Below, one piece after another: positions 46,480-59,192 of a stretch of 64,000 nucleotides of DNA. The number at the start of each line of letters is the position of its first letter. The first letter of the stretch is position 1. Source of the DNA: Gnetum montanum (lineage: Eukaryota > Streptophyta > Gnetopsida > Gnetales > Gnetaceae). Under the pieces are notes generated by a model that saw only the letters and a list, made by a program, of their open reading frames with translations, made no database searches and was not told the origin of the DNA. Made by a program: the position numbers and the translations under genes. The DNA is taken from positions 131,174-195,173 of the forward strand of contig MNCI01007809.1 of the NCBI GenBank assembly GCA_015680685.1, given 5' to 3'.

Positions 46480-47330
46480 TACATTCAGCTTCTTACCACC
46501 TTCTGTGATTACGATCATTATTTTGCTCTTTAGATTCTTCAACAATCTTCATAGGAGTTTGGAATTTTTCATCCAAAGAGTTCCATAACTTATCAACCTT
46601 TGTTGAAATATCAAACATTGATTTTTGGATGGGTAATGTTTTCTTGTTCACCACTTCATTGAGTGGTGACTCCTCCTTGTCACAAAATTGGACCTCTCTT
46701 TTCCTGATGAAAGGGTCCCTATTATATTCTTCCATACTTTCCCTTTTTGCAACTCACCTTCTTCTTTTGCAACATGTTCTATCAACCTTTATATCTAATG
46801 AGCTCTTAGTTCAGATAATCTCCCTTGGGCATAAACCCCAAGAGTTCTTCTGGTTTCTGCTCTGAGCCCATTCTATGATGTGGTAAAGTTTTTTCCTCTA
46901 AGAATAACCATGTCCAAGGCATCAATGTAAGAGAGTAGTATTTTCCCATGGTGGCATCCAAGGGTTCATATGTTCCCTATTTCTAACCTTGGATTTTCCT
47001 TCTCAGGTTGTACACTTTGGAGTACATTTGATATTTTTCATTCAATAACTCTAGCATTGTACTCCATTTGTGGATGGATTCTAGCTCTAAAGAGTGATGC
47101 TAGCTTTTAACCTTTTTGATGAGTGTCCTAGGGAATAGCTTGAGTTTCTGCCAATCATTTTCAATGTCTTGTAAGGCGTAAGCATCATGGAAATCTTGTA
47201 AATGTGTCTGTAAATTAGAGTTGTATCCCCCTCAAATCTTGAGATATTTTTCATGTTTAAGCACTTGATCTAACTATCTTTCATATGCCTATTTGGAATC
47301 TTAACTTCCTCTGCAATGTTAAGCATGCTT
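46480..47330 (-). pseudogene. A1 gag capsid remnant
   Basis: In shifted frames the minus strand gives IKCLNMKNISRFEG, then the equivalents of A2 gag at 57607-58182 (LGHGYS for PGHGYT, EKYGRI for EKYNHD). MEEYNRDPFIRKREVQF follows, and then a Lys/Glu-rich tail ending KIVEESKEQNNDRNH. Capsid protein of the particle in the family; broken here by at least one frameshift. Confidence 0.65.
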
Positions 47331-48261
47331 TGAATCACAAAGAGAAGCTCATCATCATCATTATTTCATTGTCATTGATGATGTCCTCTATTACCCCTTT
47401 GATTATTATGGGCATGGCAATTAGTATTATTGCCTCTTTGCTCACCTCAATCATAGTTATTCCTTCTACAACATCTTTTAGAATCAAAAGAGGAAGAAGA
47501 ATTAGATGCATATGAAGAGGGAAAAGAGGGAGGAGGTTTGCCTCCACCATGAAATATACCAATCTCCCCTTGGTTAACACAACCACATCCATTATTTTTC
47601 ATATCATCTTGATGCTTGTTTGACCCCTTACCTTAACTACCATCTTTCTTTGAACCTAAATTATGGAATGTAGACTATAGATTCAAGGTCATAGCCTCAT
47701 CACTAGTAACAAAGGGTAAAGAATCTTCATGCTAAGTGTCCTTAAAGGCAGGATCCTTGTTGTTGTCTTGGTTCAGTAGGAATAAGGGATTAGTGAACTG
47801 TTTCCCCTTTGCATCCTCATGATGCCTCTCCTAATGTTAATCTCACCTATGTTGTGTTTCAATGGGATGGTAGTCTTGAGTATCATAACCATTCACAACA
47901 TATTCCTCTTAAAGATCTAAGATTCCTAACTTCTTTAGAGTTTGAAGTAGCATCTTGAGCCCAAATCTATCAAGGGGCAATACAATGTTTCCTTCTATAT
48001 CATGCCATCGTAATTACTCATCCTGATGTAGAATGAAGGTGAAATTAGACACATACTCATCTAGATGAATATATATCACTTTTCACTCTTGTGGGACTAG
48101 CGGTTTTGTATCATTTCACCTGTGAGAAGAAGAAATTTTACAAACAAATAAAGTATCAGTGTGCTTTTGTAGTCATATTATTTGGGAATGATATTGACCT
48201 TGGGATTCATCCAATGATATTAATGATATCCACTAAGCCTAGATAGTGCATGTTTCAACAA
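47331..48261 (-). other. A1 gag N-terminal and leader region, decayed
   Basis: It corresponds to 58190-59190 of A2 (charged His/Arg/Asp-rich start of gag, then leader). No long frame survives. Confidence 0.45.
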
Positions 48262-48286
48262 ACAGAGTCCCCAACAATGAGACTAA
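48262..48286 (-). promoter_or_regulatory. A1 primer-binding site (decayed)
   Basis: The minus strand next to the 5' LTR reads TTAGTCTCATTGTTGGGGACT. It aligns to the A2 site TTGGCGCCATTGCTAGGGACT, which resembles the tRNA-Asp site used by Athila elements. Confidence 0.6.
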
Positions 48287-49206
48287 TGATGAGTGGTGAA
48301 GAGGTACCCCTACACCTAACATATGAATCATGAAGCACTCACGTGTGATCTAATCAAATTCTGTGGACTCTCTAGTTTTTGATGCACTAGTCTTCTAGGA
48401 AATGAACCTTGCCCTAATGGTCATTCATTATCTTCCCAATTACACTTATGATGCACAATAGTATGGTTAAGTGTGATCAAGGCATATGATTTTTATCATT
48501 TTACGTTTTATAGTTTTGGTAATTAAATAGAGAGATGACATGGTTTAATGACTAATTTAATTTAACTACTTAACTAGCCTTTTAACTAGTCCTAACATAC
48601 GTATCTAGTTCCACTTTCTGTAAACATCCTGAACCCATGTATCCACTGTTGGGTTAACTAGCACTACACTATTGGGTGCACCAAGTAATAACACTACTGG
48701 GATTACCAAGTGAATATGTGTTTATGCTTGAAGCAATCGTACTTATGTATTTAATCTATCTTTCTTATCTCACTTAATTACTCAATTATCTTAATTACTA
48801 GAAAACATTGAATAAATAACTAAAAGCATTAAATGCATGAATAAAACATCTTAAACTATCCAAAATGGTGCAAGGTTTATCAAGAAGCTTGTCTTTACTG
48901 TCATACACACTAGTGTGGTTTAGGTACAACAGTGTTTGAATAAAGATCTATACACTCAATGACTCCTACTACGAGCACTTGAGAAAATATTCTAACTTTC
49001 AAATGAATAAAATACAAGAGCTTCAATACTCCTATTAATTTTTATGCCCATAAACATGGCTAGGGAGCTCATATTTATACTTTTTTCTCTAGGGCTATGT
49101 CGACAAGGCACCATCAACATAGTAAATGCTACATCAACAAGACAACATCATGTAAATGGGGCCCCATCGATGGGGGCCCATCAATGTGACACTTTAATGC
49201 TCATCA
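48287..49206 (-). mobile_element. A1 5' LTR
   Basis: 920 bases from TGATGAGTGG to GCTCATCA, aligned with 20300-21255. TATA-like GTATAAATAT (minus) at 49071-49080. It is followed on the right by GACAC and the resumed LINE. Confidence 0.85.
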
Positions 49207-49999
49207 GACACTATTTTGGAGAATAAAATTAGTTCATGGGCAAAAATTCAAGGTCTTTATGTTTAGTTACAAGTAGGTTTCTAGAGGAATCATTCTACTA
49301 TAGCCCATCTAATAACTTTGTGTTATTGTGTAGAGAAAGAAAAAAGATCCAACCATATAAATTTTATCTATTTTGTTGATTTCTCCAAGGCTTGTGATTC
49401 TAATGCTCAAGATAAACTCTAGAAGAGATTGGATAGCATTAGCATTCTACAAGATCTCTTTATAGTTGATAAAAGAATCTATGAGACTGTTAACATTATT
49501 ATTGAAGATAATCTTACTAGAGAAGGAATAATTATTAATAGCTTAGTTGGAGTTAAATAAAATTTTTCTTTGTCCCTTATTCTTTTTGGCATATTTATAG
49601 ATGAATTGGAGAAATGGATGCAAAATACCTCTACTCATAATATGCTATGTTTGAACATGATTCTCTTTGTAGATGATCCAACCTTAATTGCATAATCAAC
49701 TATAGAATTAAATTATATGCTTTAAATTCTTCATGACTACTATAACCATTCTAGTATTAAAGTTGTCGTACTAGAAATAGAAATTATAGTTTTTTTTCTT
49801 GGAGAAAAAAGATTTAATATATGTGAATCTTATAAATATTTGGATTTTGGATTTTCTAATAATTATAGTTGAAATACCCTTATGGCTCAAAGGGTTTCAA
49901 GTGGCATGCAAGCTCTATTTTCTCTCAAAAATAATTGTAGTAGGAAACAAAATTTTGGCATGGAAAATCAAAAGGAAACTTCTTTGTAGTCTTGTCTAG
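49207..49999 (+). pseudogene. LINE ORF2, reverse transcriptase core
   Basis: Continuation of 18740-20299. It reads TILENKISSWAKIQ, NFIYFVDFSKACDS, AQDKLW-KRLDSI, SLVGVK, then LFGIFIDELEKWMQN and ILFVDDPTLIA. The catalytic FADD of LINE reverse transcriptases is FVDD here with both Asp kept. KYLGFGFSNNYSWNTLMAQR and AWKIKRKLLCSLV follow, the thumb region. Stops at expected Gln or Trp codons are scattered. The frame ends at 49999, where element C entered. Confidence 0.8.
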
Positions 50000-50941
50000 T
50001 GTAAGAACACATCCTTTCATCCTCTTGTTCTTCCCTCTGTGTGTGTTTGGCTAGTTTCGGGCTCTATGGAAATAACTTGGAGATCAAGGAGATGTCTTGG
50101 TTGGGAGTCAAGTCTTCCCATAAGACATTTTTAGTCTAGTAGGAGACATCTATAAATTGGAGGAGACATCTTAGGAAAAACATCTTGTGAATAGTGGACA
50201 TGTCTCAAGAAAGACATCTTGTCCAAGAGGAGATGTCTTACCTAGAGAGGAGACATCTTCCAAAAATAGCAAATGCCTTGTCCAAGAGTTGTATTTTCAT
50301 AGGAGACAACTCAAGAATGCCAAAGATGATCCATACAATTGAGAAACTTCTAGATTTGACTATTACAAGTTTGAAAATAAATAGGATCTGCAGGGAAAAG
50401 ATAGAAATAGCATATAAACTCTAAGTTGAGCTTGTGGAAAGTTTTCCTATTTTTTTATTTATTTTCTTAATAAATTTATTGGTGTTTCATGCTTATACAT
50501 GAGGGATGAATCAAGAGTGATAGAGAAGTCTTTAGGAAATCTCTTGAGCTAAGGAGAACCTAGCAAGAGTGTGGTAGAGCACATTGAATGAGTGTAGGAA
50601 TGATTTTAGCTCCAAGGTTAATGTATGTGGATTAGCCTATGTGTTCTTATCTCTTGTTTGCTTCTCTAAACTAAATCTCAGTTCAAGGTTATGGAAGAGA
50701 TTTTCCATTAATTGTGTCTTGCATTGAGAACAACCATTGTGCATTAATAGAGCCTCATGCTCTACAATATTTTTTGAGTGTTTGAAAGGTTTTTTGAGTT
50801 TTGGAAATCCTGTTATAATCATGTCATTGATTAATTGAACATATATAGTTTTCTTATGTCCTATCAATTTAATTATCTTTTTATAATATCTACATTTAGT
50901 ATTTGAACATGATTTAATATTAAAGTAAGCCTACTATAGCA
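50000..50941 (+). mobile_element. Element C 5' LTR
   Basis: It begins TGTAAGAACAC and ends TATAGCA, aligned with 62624-63565. 50080-50280 carries many AGACATCTT/AAGATGTCT-type motifs on both strands. Confidence 0.8.
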
Positions 50942-50945
50942 TTAT

Positions 50946-50958
50946 TGGTATTAGAGTG
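50946..50958 (+). promoter_or_regulatory. Element C primer-binding site
   Basis: TGGTATTAGAGTG, a near match to the initiator tRNA-Met complementary TGGTATCAGAGC, four bases after the LTR. Confidence 0.75.
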
Positions 50959-51029
50959 CTTATTTGGGTGTGCACTTGTTTCAATAATTTTTGTTCATTT
51001 CAAATGATGCTAAAGAAAAAATAGATTTA

Positions 51030-52200
51030 AGCACTAAATAGTGACATGAAGAGCATGAAGTAAGCCTTCCAGATGATGGTTTCTCAATTAGATGAAATTA
51101 TCACAAAGGTAGATAGAAATATTGGTCTTACCCATAATCAAACACACAGAGGTGATAAGCATGCATGATCAGATAAAGAAGTTTCACAACTATGCGGAAA
51201 TGAAGTGGATTATGAGAAAGGAAAATCCATCTATTAAAGTGTACGAACCCATCATCCAAGGATTCCAATGGAAGAAAATTATATTCCTCATATGAGAATT
51301 TCCAAGACTCCAACGATGGTAAATATTTCTTCACCAAGTAAGCTTGATGAAGCAGATAAAGCAAGGCTTACTAGAGTTTTAGAAATGTTGATTGAATTGA
51401 AGAATTTCAATGGTATAGATGGAACCAATGCTTTCAAAATTTAGCTAAAGGTACTTGAGAAGTATTTCCAATTGGAAGAACTTGAGGGTACCTATCATTA
51501 AATCCAAATTAAAAGGTATGGCTTCTACTTGGTGGAAAAATGAGTCCTAGGATGATGAAAGATAAAATGGTTAACCTATCAAAGATTGGGATTTAATGAA
51601 ATACAAGTTGAAAAGAAAATTTGAATAGTCTCATCAGAGATAAGAGTATACTATAAAGTTGAAATTTCTAAGACAATATAACAAGGATGTTAAAGAATTT
51701 TACATTAAATTTTATGATCTATTCCATCAAGCTAAAATAAACTAGGATCACTATGACTAGACTTCAATCATTTTAGAAGGTCTTAAAATGATTTATTAGC
51801 AATAGTAATCTTTTTATGAGCCATAAACCCTTGATGATGCTTATGATTTGGCACTCAAGGAAAGAAATTAAGTGGATTCAAAAATAGAAGCAAAAAAAAT
51901 TCCAAGTGAAAGGAGAAGGGATCCAAGTAAAAATCTAAAGACAAGGATGGAAGCCATGATAAGAAGACTAAAAGAGGTAATGAGAAGGACCAAGTCAAAA
52001 AGAATCAAGGTAAAGAGGGTAAAGGTCAAGGCAGCAGGTCATCAAAAATCCAACACTTTAAGTATGGAGAATGGAAATACAAACAATGGAACTATTCACT
52101 TCAGAAGGTAGCCAAGGGAAAAGATGTGTAAACCATGCAGGTGAAAGAGACATCAAGCCAAGATCTTCAAAGAGGTAATCCTAATGCTTCAAAAATTTAG
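51030..52200 (+). pseudogene. Element C gag remnant
   Basis: Fragments in one or two frames: KLDEADKARLTRVLEMLIEL, FNGIDGTNAFKI, LKVLEKYFQLEELEG (51320-51490), then WTKLKRKFE-like and LRQYNK sequence near 51600-51700. A Lys-rich tail (51872-52111) fits the nucleocapsid part. No zinc knuckle was seen. Several stops. Confidence 0.6.
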
Positions 52201-52239
52201 AATGTTTTTGAATTAAATTTTTGTGCATTCATGGGGAAT

Positions 52240-52600
52240 GTGAAGAGGATATCATCCTAATAGAAAATTATTATGTTAGATTGGGGTTAGATGTTTGCTT
52301 CGTGGGAAATGGATTCATGCTTTCATTGATGAAAAAACCCAAGAAAATGTTATTTCTTCTAGGGTAGTTGCTAGATTAGGTTTGGTAACTAATCCTCATC
52401 CTAAATCATATAAGATGCATTGGTTATCTAGGTATTTTTGCCAACAGGCAAGGGAATAATATACTTTGAAATTTAAAATTGAAGGTTTTTCATAATGTTG
52501 TGAGGTATGATGTATTTCCAAAAGAATGTGTTGATGTAATTCATACTATGCTTTGGAATTTTGACAATGGTGCTTAGTTTGATGAAGCAAGAAATATGTG
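52240..52600 (+). pseudogene. Element C protease remnant
   Basis: It reads WIHAFIDEKTQENVISSRVV, ARLGLVTNPHPKSYKMHWLS, then FKIEGFS and VRYDVFPKECVDVI. This is the plant gypsy protease with the usual PHP-PYK-W block. The catalytic DGGS/DSGS is DEKT, so activity is lost. Confidence 0.65.
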
Positions 52601-52879
52601 AAGTGTAGCTAGACCTAATGAAATTAATGAATTGATCCCTATTATGGCTAGAAAAGTGAGGTAGCAAAGTTTACTTAATGCTTCCTTAATCCTCCTAGGA
52701 GAGAGAGAGAATGCATGAAGGAACATGATGAAATAGGTTTTGGTTTTATTATTATAACAAAACTTTCTACTATCCTTGATAATGTACAAGTTGGACTTCC
52801 AATAAATATGCTAGGCTTGAAGGAGAAATTTTACAATGTGTTCAATGGGGAATTGGATGGATTTCCATCAATAAGGAAT
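52601..52879 (+). other. Element C protease-RT linker, decayed
   Basis: It keeps ARNMxSVARPNEINELIPIM- and MLGLKEKFYNVFNGELDGFP-like pieces in the same frame family as the reverse transcriptase start, with no named domain. Confidence 0.4.
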
Positions 52880-53052
52880 GTACATCATTAGATTGATTTT
52901 CTTCTTGGTGCTAACATTACAAATGAGAGGGATTACCAAATAGCATTAAATTAGTGGGCCAATTTGCAAAGGTAAGTAAAGGAGTTACTTGTAAATGGTT
53001 TCATGAGGGAATCCATTTCATCTTGTGTAGTTCCAATGGTGCCTGTGCCAAA
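52880..53052 (+). pseudogene. Element C reverse transcriptase, first part
   Basis: It reads IRNVHH, stop, IDFLLGANITN, then VKELLVNGFMRESISSCVVP and MVPVP, the start of gypsy reverse transcriptase (family: QHxIDLIPGA, ESxSPCAVPxLLVPKK). It stops exactly at the CCAAA target site of A2. Confidence 0.8.
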
Positions 53053-53846
53053 TGATGAGTGACGAGGTACCGCTAAACTCAACCATACGAATACGAGCGT
53101 AGCATGCATGATCCAGTCGAACTCCGTAGAATAAGTGCCTACACGCCTTATGAAACACTTAAGGTTAATCATTCGTCATCTTCCTAGACTTACTTGTAGT
53201 TGTCACAATTGTATGGTTAAGTAAGTCTAAGGTATGTGATTTTTATGTATTTTTGGTTTTATCTCCTATGCTAACGAGGTGAAGGGTTGAAGAGACTAAT
53301 TAACTAATTTTAACTAACTAACTAAGCCTTAATTAACCTAGCATCAGCATTCGTTCCCACTTACCATTCACACCCTGAACCAATGCAACCTTGGTTATCA
53401 AACGCTAGCCGTTGCTGGGATCACCAAGCATAAAGCACATGCTCAAAGCGGTTGTACTAAGGCACTTAACTAGGAGAGAAGGGTTGAGAGAGATTTAATA
53501 ACTAAGAAAGCATTTAAATGATAAAAAATAAATAACAGTAAATAAAATCCTATCTAGCCTATTCCATGCACTGCAATGTTTATCCAAGAAGTTCATCTTT
53601 ATTACTGTACATAAACTTGTGTTCAGGTACAATATTTTTTCGAATAAAGATCTGTTTACTTTGGAGCTCCTACTTCGGGCACATGGAAAATATTCTATCT
53701 TTGGAGGGATCAAACTACCAGAGTTTCACTACAATCTAAGCCTAGGATGAGAAATAAGAGAGAGCCACATCTTATTTATAGATTTGCTGGTAGACCACGA
53801 TATCATGTATGCGATATCGCGGCCCATGTGATATCGCCTCCCATCA
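53053..53846 (-). mobile_element. A2 3' LTR
   Basis: 794 bases from TGATGAGTGACG to CTCCCATCA. Shorter than the 5' LTR by about 78 bases because it has fewer GATATC repeats at its right end. TATA-like CTATAAATAAG (minus) at 53771-53781. A purine tract (minus ATGGGGGTA) lies at 53847-53856. Confidence 0.9.
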
Positions 53847-55740
53847 TACCCCCATGACTGAATAAAAACTCGTCCTCAAGTTCCTTACAAAATATTAGGA
53901 TGGTATGGGATTATTGACTGAATGGAACTAATGGGATGACATGTGAATGGATCATCATTACAAGACAAGACCAAACTGGTGTTCACGACAATAAGAGTGA
54001 ACACTTTATACGTTGACATCGGGCCTTATTTGGTAGTTGAGAAAGGGAGAGAGAAAGAATTTTGCTGCTGCCAACGCCCAGATTGCACCTTTCGTTGTCT
54101 ATCCATAAGTGCATCATCGATCATGCTCCTTGCATAGCTACTTTCAGCACTGCTCCATTCCAAGTGTTCTCTCTAGATCCAATCTGTCGTTGCATGATTT
54201 CCATCTACACACACAACACAGTCTTTATATTAGCAAGGGTAAATAAATCACAATGTAATTGATACCTTAATTTAGTGAAAGGTCCATTGGTTGAGTTGTG
54301 GTATGGCTGATTGTGAATTCTAGAGATATAATAGTGGTGACTACCAAAGGTGTAGAGGTTAGGAGAAAAATCGAAAAAATTTGGGTCTGGACCCCCATGA
54401 ATAAGAGCGAACCTCCGATAGCAATAGAATGGACAAAGAATAAAGAATAAGAAGGATGGAGAAAAAGAAACAACTATATCATTGATAAAATGAATGTCAA
54501 GATGGAAATGAACAAAATAAAATTAATTGCAAAAATGTTAGGGATAAGAAGTTAACTGGTGCACCAAATAGGAATGTCAGTGGGTCCTCCCCAAAGCAAG
54601 CTCATGCCCTTAATGCCCTGAAAAACCCACATTCAAAGACTCTTTAGGCTCTGGGAAGGTCATTTGGAACAAGAGTTAAAGTCTTCACCACAAGAATTTA
54701 CCAAAAAGAAAACAATGCATCAACCAAAATATACACCAATGATACAATTGGCAATGAGGTGAACAATGGAGAGAAGGGTGGAGAGAAGAGAATGGAATGG
54801 AATCCCAAGAACAAGGTGGTGTACAGCCCCTTGTGGATTTCATGATTAATGTGACTTAGTAAATCCCATTCGAAGTCTAGCCTCAAACAAACCACATCTA
54901 GTGACTTCGCATTAATGCATTCGGCCAATCCATCCCCTTGGAGTAACAAGAATGTCTTCACCCAAGAGCCACCACCAGTCCTACGAAACAAAGGAGAGAA
55001 TGAGAAAAAAGAAGGGCCTTAGTTAGAGGGAACATTTTTATTTTAGTTCCATAACCAGTGCTTGTAGCCCAAATGATTATTTCATCTAAGGGGTGTGCTT
55101 TGAATTCTCACTTTTTTTATGTGTTTATGCATGAGAACCACACCATGCAAAGACTTTGTTATTTTTATTTTCTCAGATTTCAATGATTGAGTAACATCAA
55201 AATGGTAAGAAAACTCAAGAATAAAAACATCCAAGCACCCAAGAAAATGGCCAACACAAAAGCATCAAGTTCCCTTGAAGTCACACCCTTTTCAATCCTT
55301 GAGTCCTTCCTTAGTTTGAGAAATGCCTAGTCACTGATTTGTTAGAGTTCTTATTAGAAGGGGATTGTACATTTCCAAGCCAAGAGAGACCATAGAAATG
55401 TGTGGATGAATGGATGAAGTGGACTTATTTCCTGTTATATCAAAACAAACATACCTTAGTATCAACATCATAACTTAAAGGTAAAAACCAAACATTAGCA
55501 ATCAATAGGAAAATAGTTCATATCATCATTAACAACACTTATTAAATTACAAACTTACAAGATAGATAACACATGCACACACACACACACACAAGAATTG
55601 AAAAATTATAACGATGTTGTAAAAATAACAAGAAAAGTTAAAGAAATTTGTAAAACAAAAATGTGTAAAACAAAAATTTAAAAAGAACTGAGGGCCCAAA
55701 ATGATTAACATAGGTGGCCATCTCCCCCATGACTAAATGG
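53847..55740 (-). repeat. A2 non-coding 3' region
   Basis: It aligns with 24291-26280 of A1 over most of its right part. An (AC)n microsatellite lies at 55573-55592. No coding signal; short frames here are chance. Confidence 0.6.
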
Positions 55741-56037
55741 AAAGGGAGAGATTCAAAATAATGAGTGCCTATTTGAGTTTCTTAGAAATGTCCAACTTCT
55801 CCCGATTGATGTTTTCAAGTTAAGGGATGGAAGTTGGCAACGCTCATACTCCAATGTATCTATGCCTTCATTATGGACATGAGTTATTCCCCCAGTTCGT
55901 TTCATGCATGTTGGTGGGTTGCTCTTTCGATTAGCTATCAACTATAGGGTGTCCACTTATTGTGTGGTTGCTACATATAGGCACTTTTGAATGTTATTCT
56001 CTGGTGCACACCGGTTACATGTAGGAGATGTTAAATT
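55741..56037 (-). other. A2 junction region after protease
   Basis: The open frame 55753-55941 has no reverse transcriptase or integrase motif. The pol deletion end lies in this stretch. Confidence 0.4.
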
Positions 56038-56500
56038 TCACATCACCCATGATTCCTGCATGTCATCACCCTCTAAGTCACTATATGTGATGCATGAAAC
56101 TTTCTTCTTCTCAATCTTTTCATAAATGTTTACCTTAGATATCTCCAAGGAAAGATCATGAATACCTAGGCATGCGTCTATTGTGCTTAGCCATGCCCTT
56201 CCCATTATAATTGGGAAGTCCCTTTCATTGCTATTGACTTTGATCACCAGGAAATCAGCTGGGTATAACCAACCACACACAGTGGTAATAATGTCCTCCA
56301 CCAATCCCAAGGGAATGGTGATGGACTGGTCAGCTAGCTCTAGTTGAATGTTTCTCTTCTTGAGTTGGGGTAGGTTCCATGCTTGATATATTTCTCGTGA
56401 TATTAAGTTGACTCCAAAACCTAAGTTAAGAAGAGCCTTATGTGGTTCGTTCCCGATGACTTGGAGGTAGATTAAGGGACTTCAAGGGTGAGATAGTTTC
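56038..56500 (-). pseudogene. A2 protease
   Basis: The minus strand reads KALLNLGFGVNLISREIYQ, LELADQSITIPLGLVEDI, ADFLVIKVNSNERDFPIIMG and RAWLSTIDACLGI. This is the Athila-type retropepsin, where DLGA is the catalytic motif; here it is NLGF, so the Asp is Asn. The rest of the fold, including the terminal IMGRAWL block, is kept in one open frame from 56310 to 56038. Confidence 0.8.
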
Positions 56501-57190
56501 CTAGGAAGGTGGCCTACCTTGATCCAGTCAATTACGATATGTGTTAACATAACCGTATGCATTAAGCTCTGTTGTTGGACTGAAGGGTGCTCTGAAGCCT
56601 TATGTGCTGGAGGAGCATACCTAGACTCAACCGCTTGTGGTTGTGAGAGCTTGTCTAGGCTTTTGGTTCTGAAGAAAGGTCTTCTTTTCTTACGGTTGTC
56701 AAAACCAATAGCAAGTTAAATTTTTACTGCTCTCGTAGTGTTATGTTGTTGCGGTTGATTGGGGAGTTCCCCTTGCATTGTTGGAACGGGTGGTATGGGA
56801 ACTACCAGTGGAAGAGAGGTGGATGGATTAGAAGGATGGTATGGATGTGAAGCATTTCCCGAAGGAGAAGGAGTCCTTCTAAAGTACTTACAAACTTGGT
56901 AGTGATGTTGGGGAGTTGTGTGACCCATAGAGTCACATGGAGAAATTGGCTACTGCATGTAGTATCCATATGGGTTTGGTTGCCAGTAAGGGTACTGTTG
57001 TTTCGATGGTGGCATCCCCCATGACTATGGGTATTGCCATTGCTAATGTTGTCCGATGGGTTGTGGTGGAGTTCCACTTGGATAGTACATCAATGGTTGG
57101 TGTAACTACCTTGGGTTACCTTGGGGATAAGGTAACCTTTGGGGTGTCTGCTGTCTGTTAAGTCTCGGGTTGTGTGCATACACCCCAGAC
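56501..57190 (-). pseudogene. A2 gag C-terminal Pro/Gln/Tyr-rich region
   Basis: The minus strand has WQPNPYGYYMQ, PSTSLPLVVPIPPVPTMQG and ELPNQPQQHNTTRA in neighbouring frames. Low-complexity linker between nucleocapsid and protease; a few TAG stops. Confidence 0.6.
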
Positions 57191-58560
57191 TCTTATAGAT
57201 GTGAAATGATTGGACAACATCCCTTGGTATGGTCATATTGGTAGATCTCACATCCACCATCATCGTTCATGTCTGAATCCACAACCTCATCGAAGATAAT
57301 TATTTTTCCCTTACCCTTTTCACGTGCAGGGCTTGAATCTCTCCGCTTTTTCTTATCCTTGTCACTACTTCGTTCCTCCTTAGACTCCTCTACAATTTTT
57401 AAGACAAGCTCGAATCTACTATCCAAGGAGTCTTGTATCTGATCTACCTTAGCCGCCACCTCCATTGTTAGCTTTTGAAGCAGCAATGTTTTTCTATTCA
57501 CCAACTTTTCAAGTGGTGACTCATCCTCTTCATCATAGAATCTCACTTCCTTCTTTCAGAGGGAAGGATCATGGTTATATTTTTCCACACTCTCTCTTTT
57601 TCGTAGCTACCCTTCTTCTTTGGCTACTTGTTCCAAAAATTGATGAATTTCATGGGATCTAAGTTCTAATAGTCTCCCTTGGGTATAAGTCCCAAGGGTT
57701 CTCCTAGTTTCAAACCTTAGCCCATCTATGAGATGGCGAAGTTGATCCCATTGTGTGTAACCATGGCCTGGGCAATGATGTAACAATGCATAGTAGCGGT
57801 CCATGGTAGCATCCAATGGTTCATGAGTACCTTGCTTCCATCCTTGGATCTTCTTACGTAAGTTAGACACTCTGGAGTACGTTTTATATTTATTGTTGAA
57901 GAGTTCTAACATCATACTCCACCTCCTAATGGTTTCCGACTCTAGGGACCGGTACCAACTCTCTGCTTCCTTTATGAGTGTCCTAGGAAACAACTTCAAT
58001 TTCTGCCACTCATTTTCTATGTTTTGCAAGGTGCAAGCATCATAGAATGCCTGTAAATGATTTTTTGGATTAGTGTTATATCCCCCTTCGAAGCGTCGGA
58101 TGTTGTTCATGTCTAAGCACTTGATCCAACTATCTTTTTGATGCCTTATTGGTATTCTCACTGCCTCTGTGATATCCAGCATACTTCGGGTTGCAAGTAG
58201 GGAATCATCATGATCATCTCTTTCATGATTTCTATGATGCCTACATTGTTCCCTACTTTCCCTTCTTTCATGCCCTTGTCCTCTCTCTTGACTTTCTCAT
58301 CGAGGTCTCTCATTTTTTCTACCTCTATCCTCACCATTATGCTCTTTATGACTGCATCCAAATGTGGAAGGAGAGGGTGAATGATGTGATGAATGGGAAG
58401 AAGAAGGAGAACCATCACCATGACAATGTTTCTTACCTTCTCTTTGGTGGCTTCGGCCCCGATCGTGATGATGATCTAAGTGCCCATCCTTGTCATGTGT
58501 TTCTGTTCCCTCAGTGAACAGTTGGCATTCACGGGGATCAGAACCAGGGTTATGTATCAT
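57190..58560 (-). pseudogene. A2 gag
   Basis: It starts near ATG 58560 with a His/Arg/Asp-rich domain (DKDGHLDHHHDRGRSHQREG), then one TGA, then the capsid: DSWIKCLDMNNIRRFEGGYN, KNHLQAFYDACTLQNIENEW, AESWYRSLESETIRRWSMML and LLHHCPGHGYTQWDQLRHLI. The 191-residue open frame 57607-58182 is intact. After a TAG come a Lys/Glu-rich tail (57193-57546) and CEIYQYDHTKGCC, a possible decayed zinc knuckle. Gag forms the particle; the good preservation fits a recent, gag-supplying non-autonomous element. Confidence 0.8.
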
Positions 58561-59192
58561 GGAGCATAGGTTCTAATACCCCACCTCCTCACTATCATTA
58601 GGAGGGGGAACATCATTTGATGGAGAACCTGTTATAAGTGGTTCACCATCTCCAATTTCACTTAGGATGTGCGGGACCCCTTTTCCCTTCAACAATGTAT
58701 GGTGGCTCTCTTGCCGTGAGTTCCTTAAATTTTGTGTTTCTATGGGATGATAATCCCTTTTGTCAAAATCACCTATAACTTATTCAACATAGAGCTATGT
58801 CATGCCTATCTATGCAAGAGCACGGATAAGTATGTTAGGAACTGCTCGATCTGGAGGTAACACTATGTTACCTTGCAAGTCTCTCCAGCACATCTGTTCA
58901 TCCTGATAGAGGATAAAAGTAAAATTGGATATGTACTCATTGGGATGAGTATATACCACTTGGTATTGTTGAGGAACTAGTGGATTTTGGTTATGTGTTT
59001 TAGACTATCGACTGTTTCTTTATGATCCCTAGGTGGTGAATTGCTTTTGTTCAAAGAAGACATTTTAAATTTGATTCGGTGTGTTGATTAACCATTATAT
59101 AGTTTTTTAGAGGGATTTAATTAACCCTAAGGGTTCGTTTAAGCTCCCAACAATGTGAGTGATCTCCTATGTTCTACTTAGTGCACAAACAC
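58561..59192 (-). other. A2 5' leader
   Basis: Untranslated leader between the primer-binding site and gag; no frame of note. Confidence 0.4.

Larger units (their letters stand above)
20300..49206 (-). mobile_element. Element A1: Athila-like Ty3/gypsy retrotransposon, interrupted
   Basis: The LTRs are 20300-21255 (3') and 48287-49206 (5'), flanked by AACAC (20295-20299) and GACAC (49207-49211), a target duplication with one change. On the minus strand the order is primer-binding site, gag, protease, reverse transcriptase, integrase and a long post-integrase region. Element T (27950-44958) sits between protease and reverse transcriptase. Removing T and one GAGAG rejoins an open frame reading VHHQLSNDEDDDTYW. 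Without T the element is about 11.9 kb. All coding parts contain stops. Confidence 0.85.

Noticed and set aside
54000-55740. Host gene between A2 LTR and protease
   Set aside because: The stretch aligns with the non-coding 3' region of A1 and has no domain.
58191-58517. Plus-strand 108-codon frame opposite A2 gag
   Set aside because: Shadow of the His/Asp-rich gag start.
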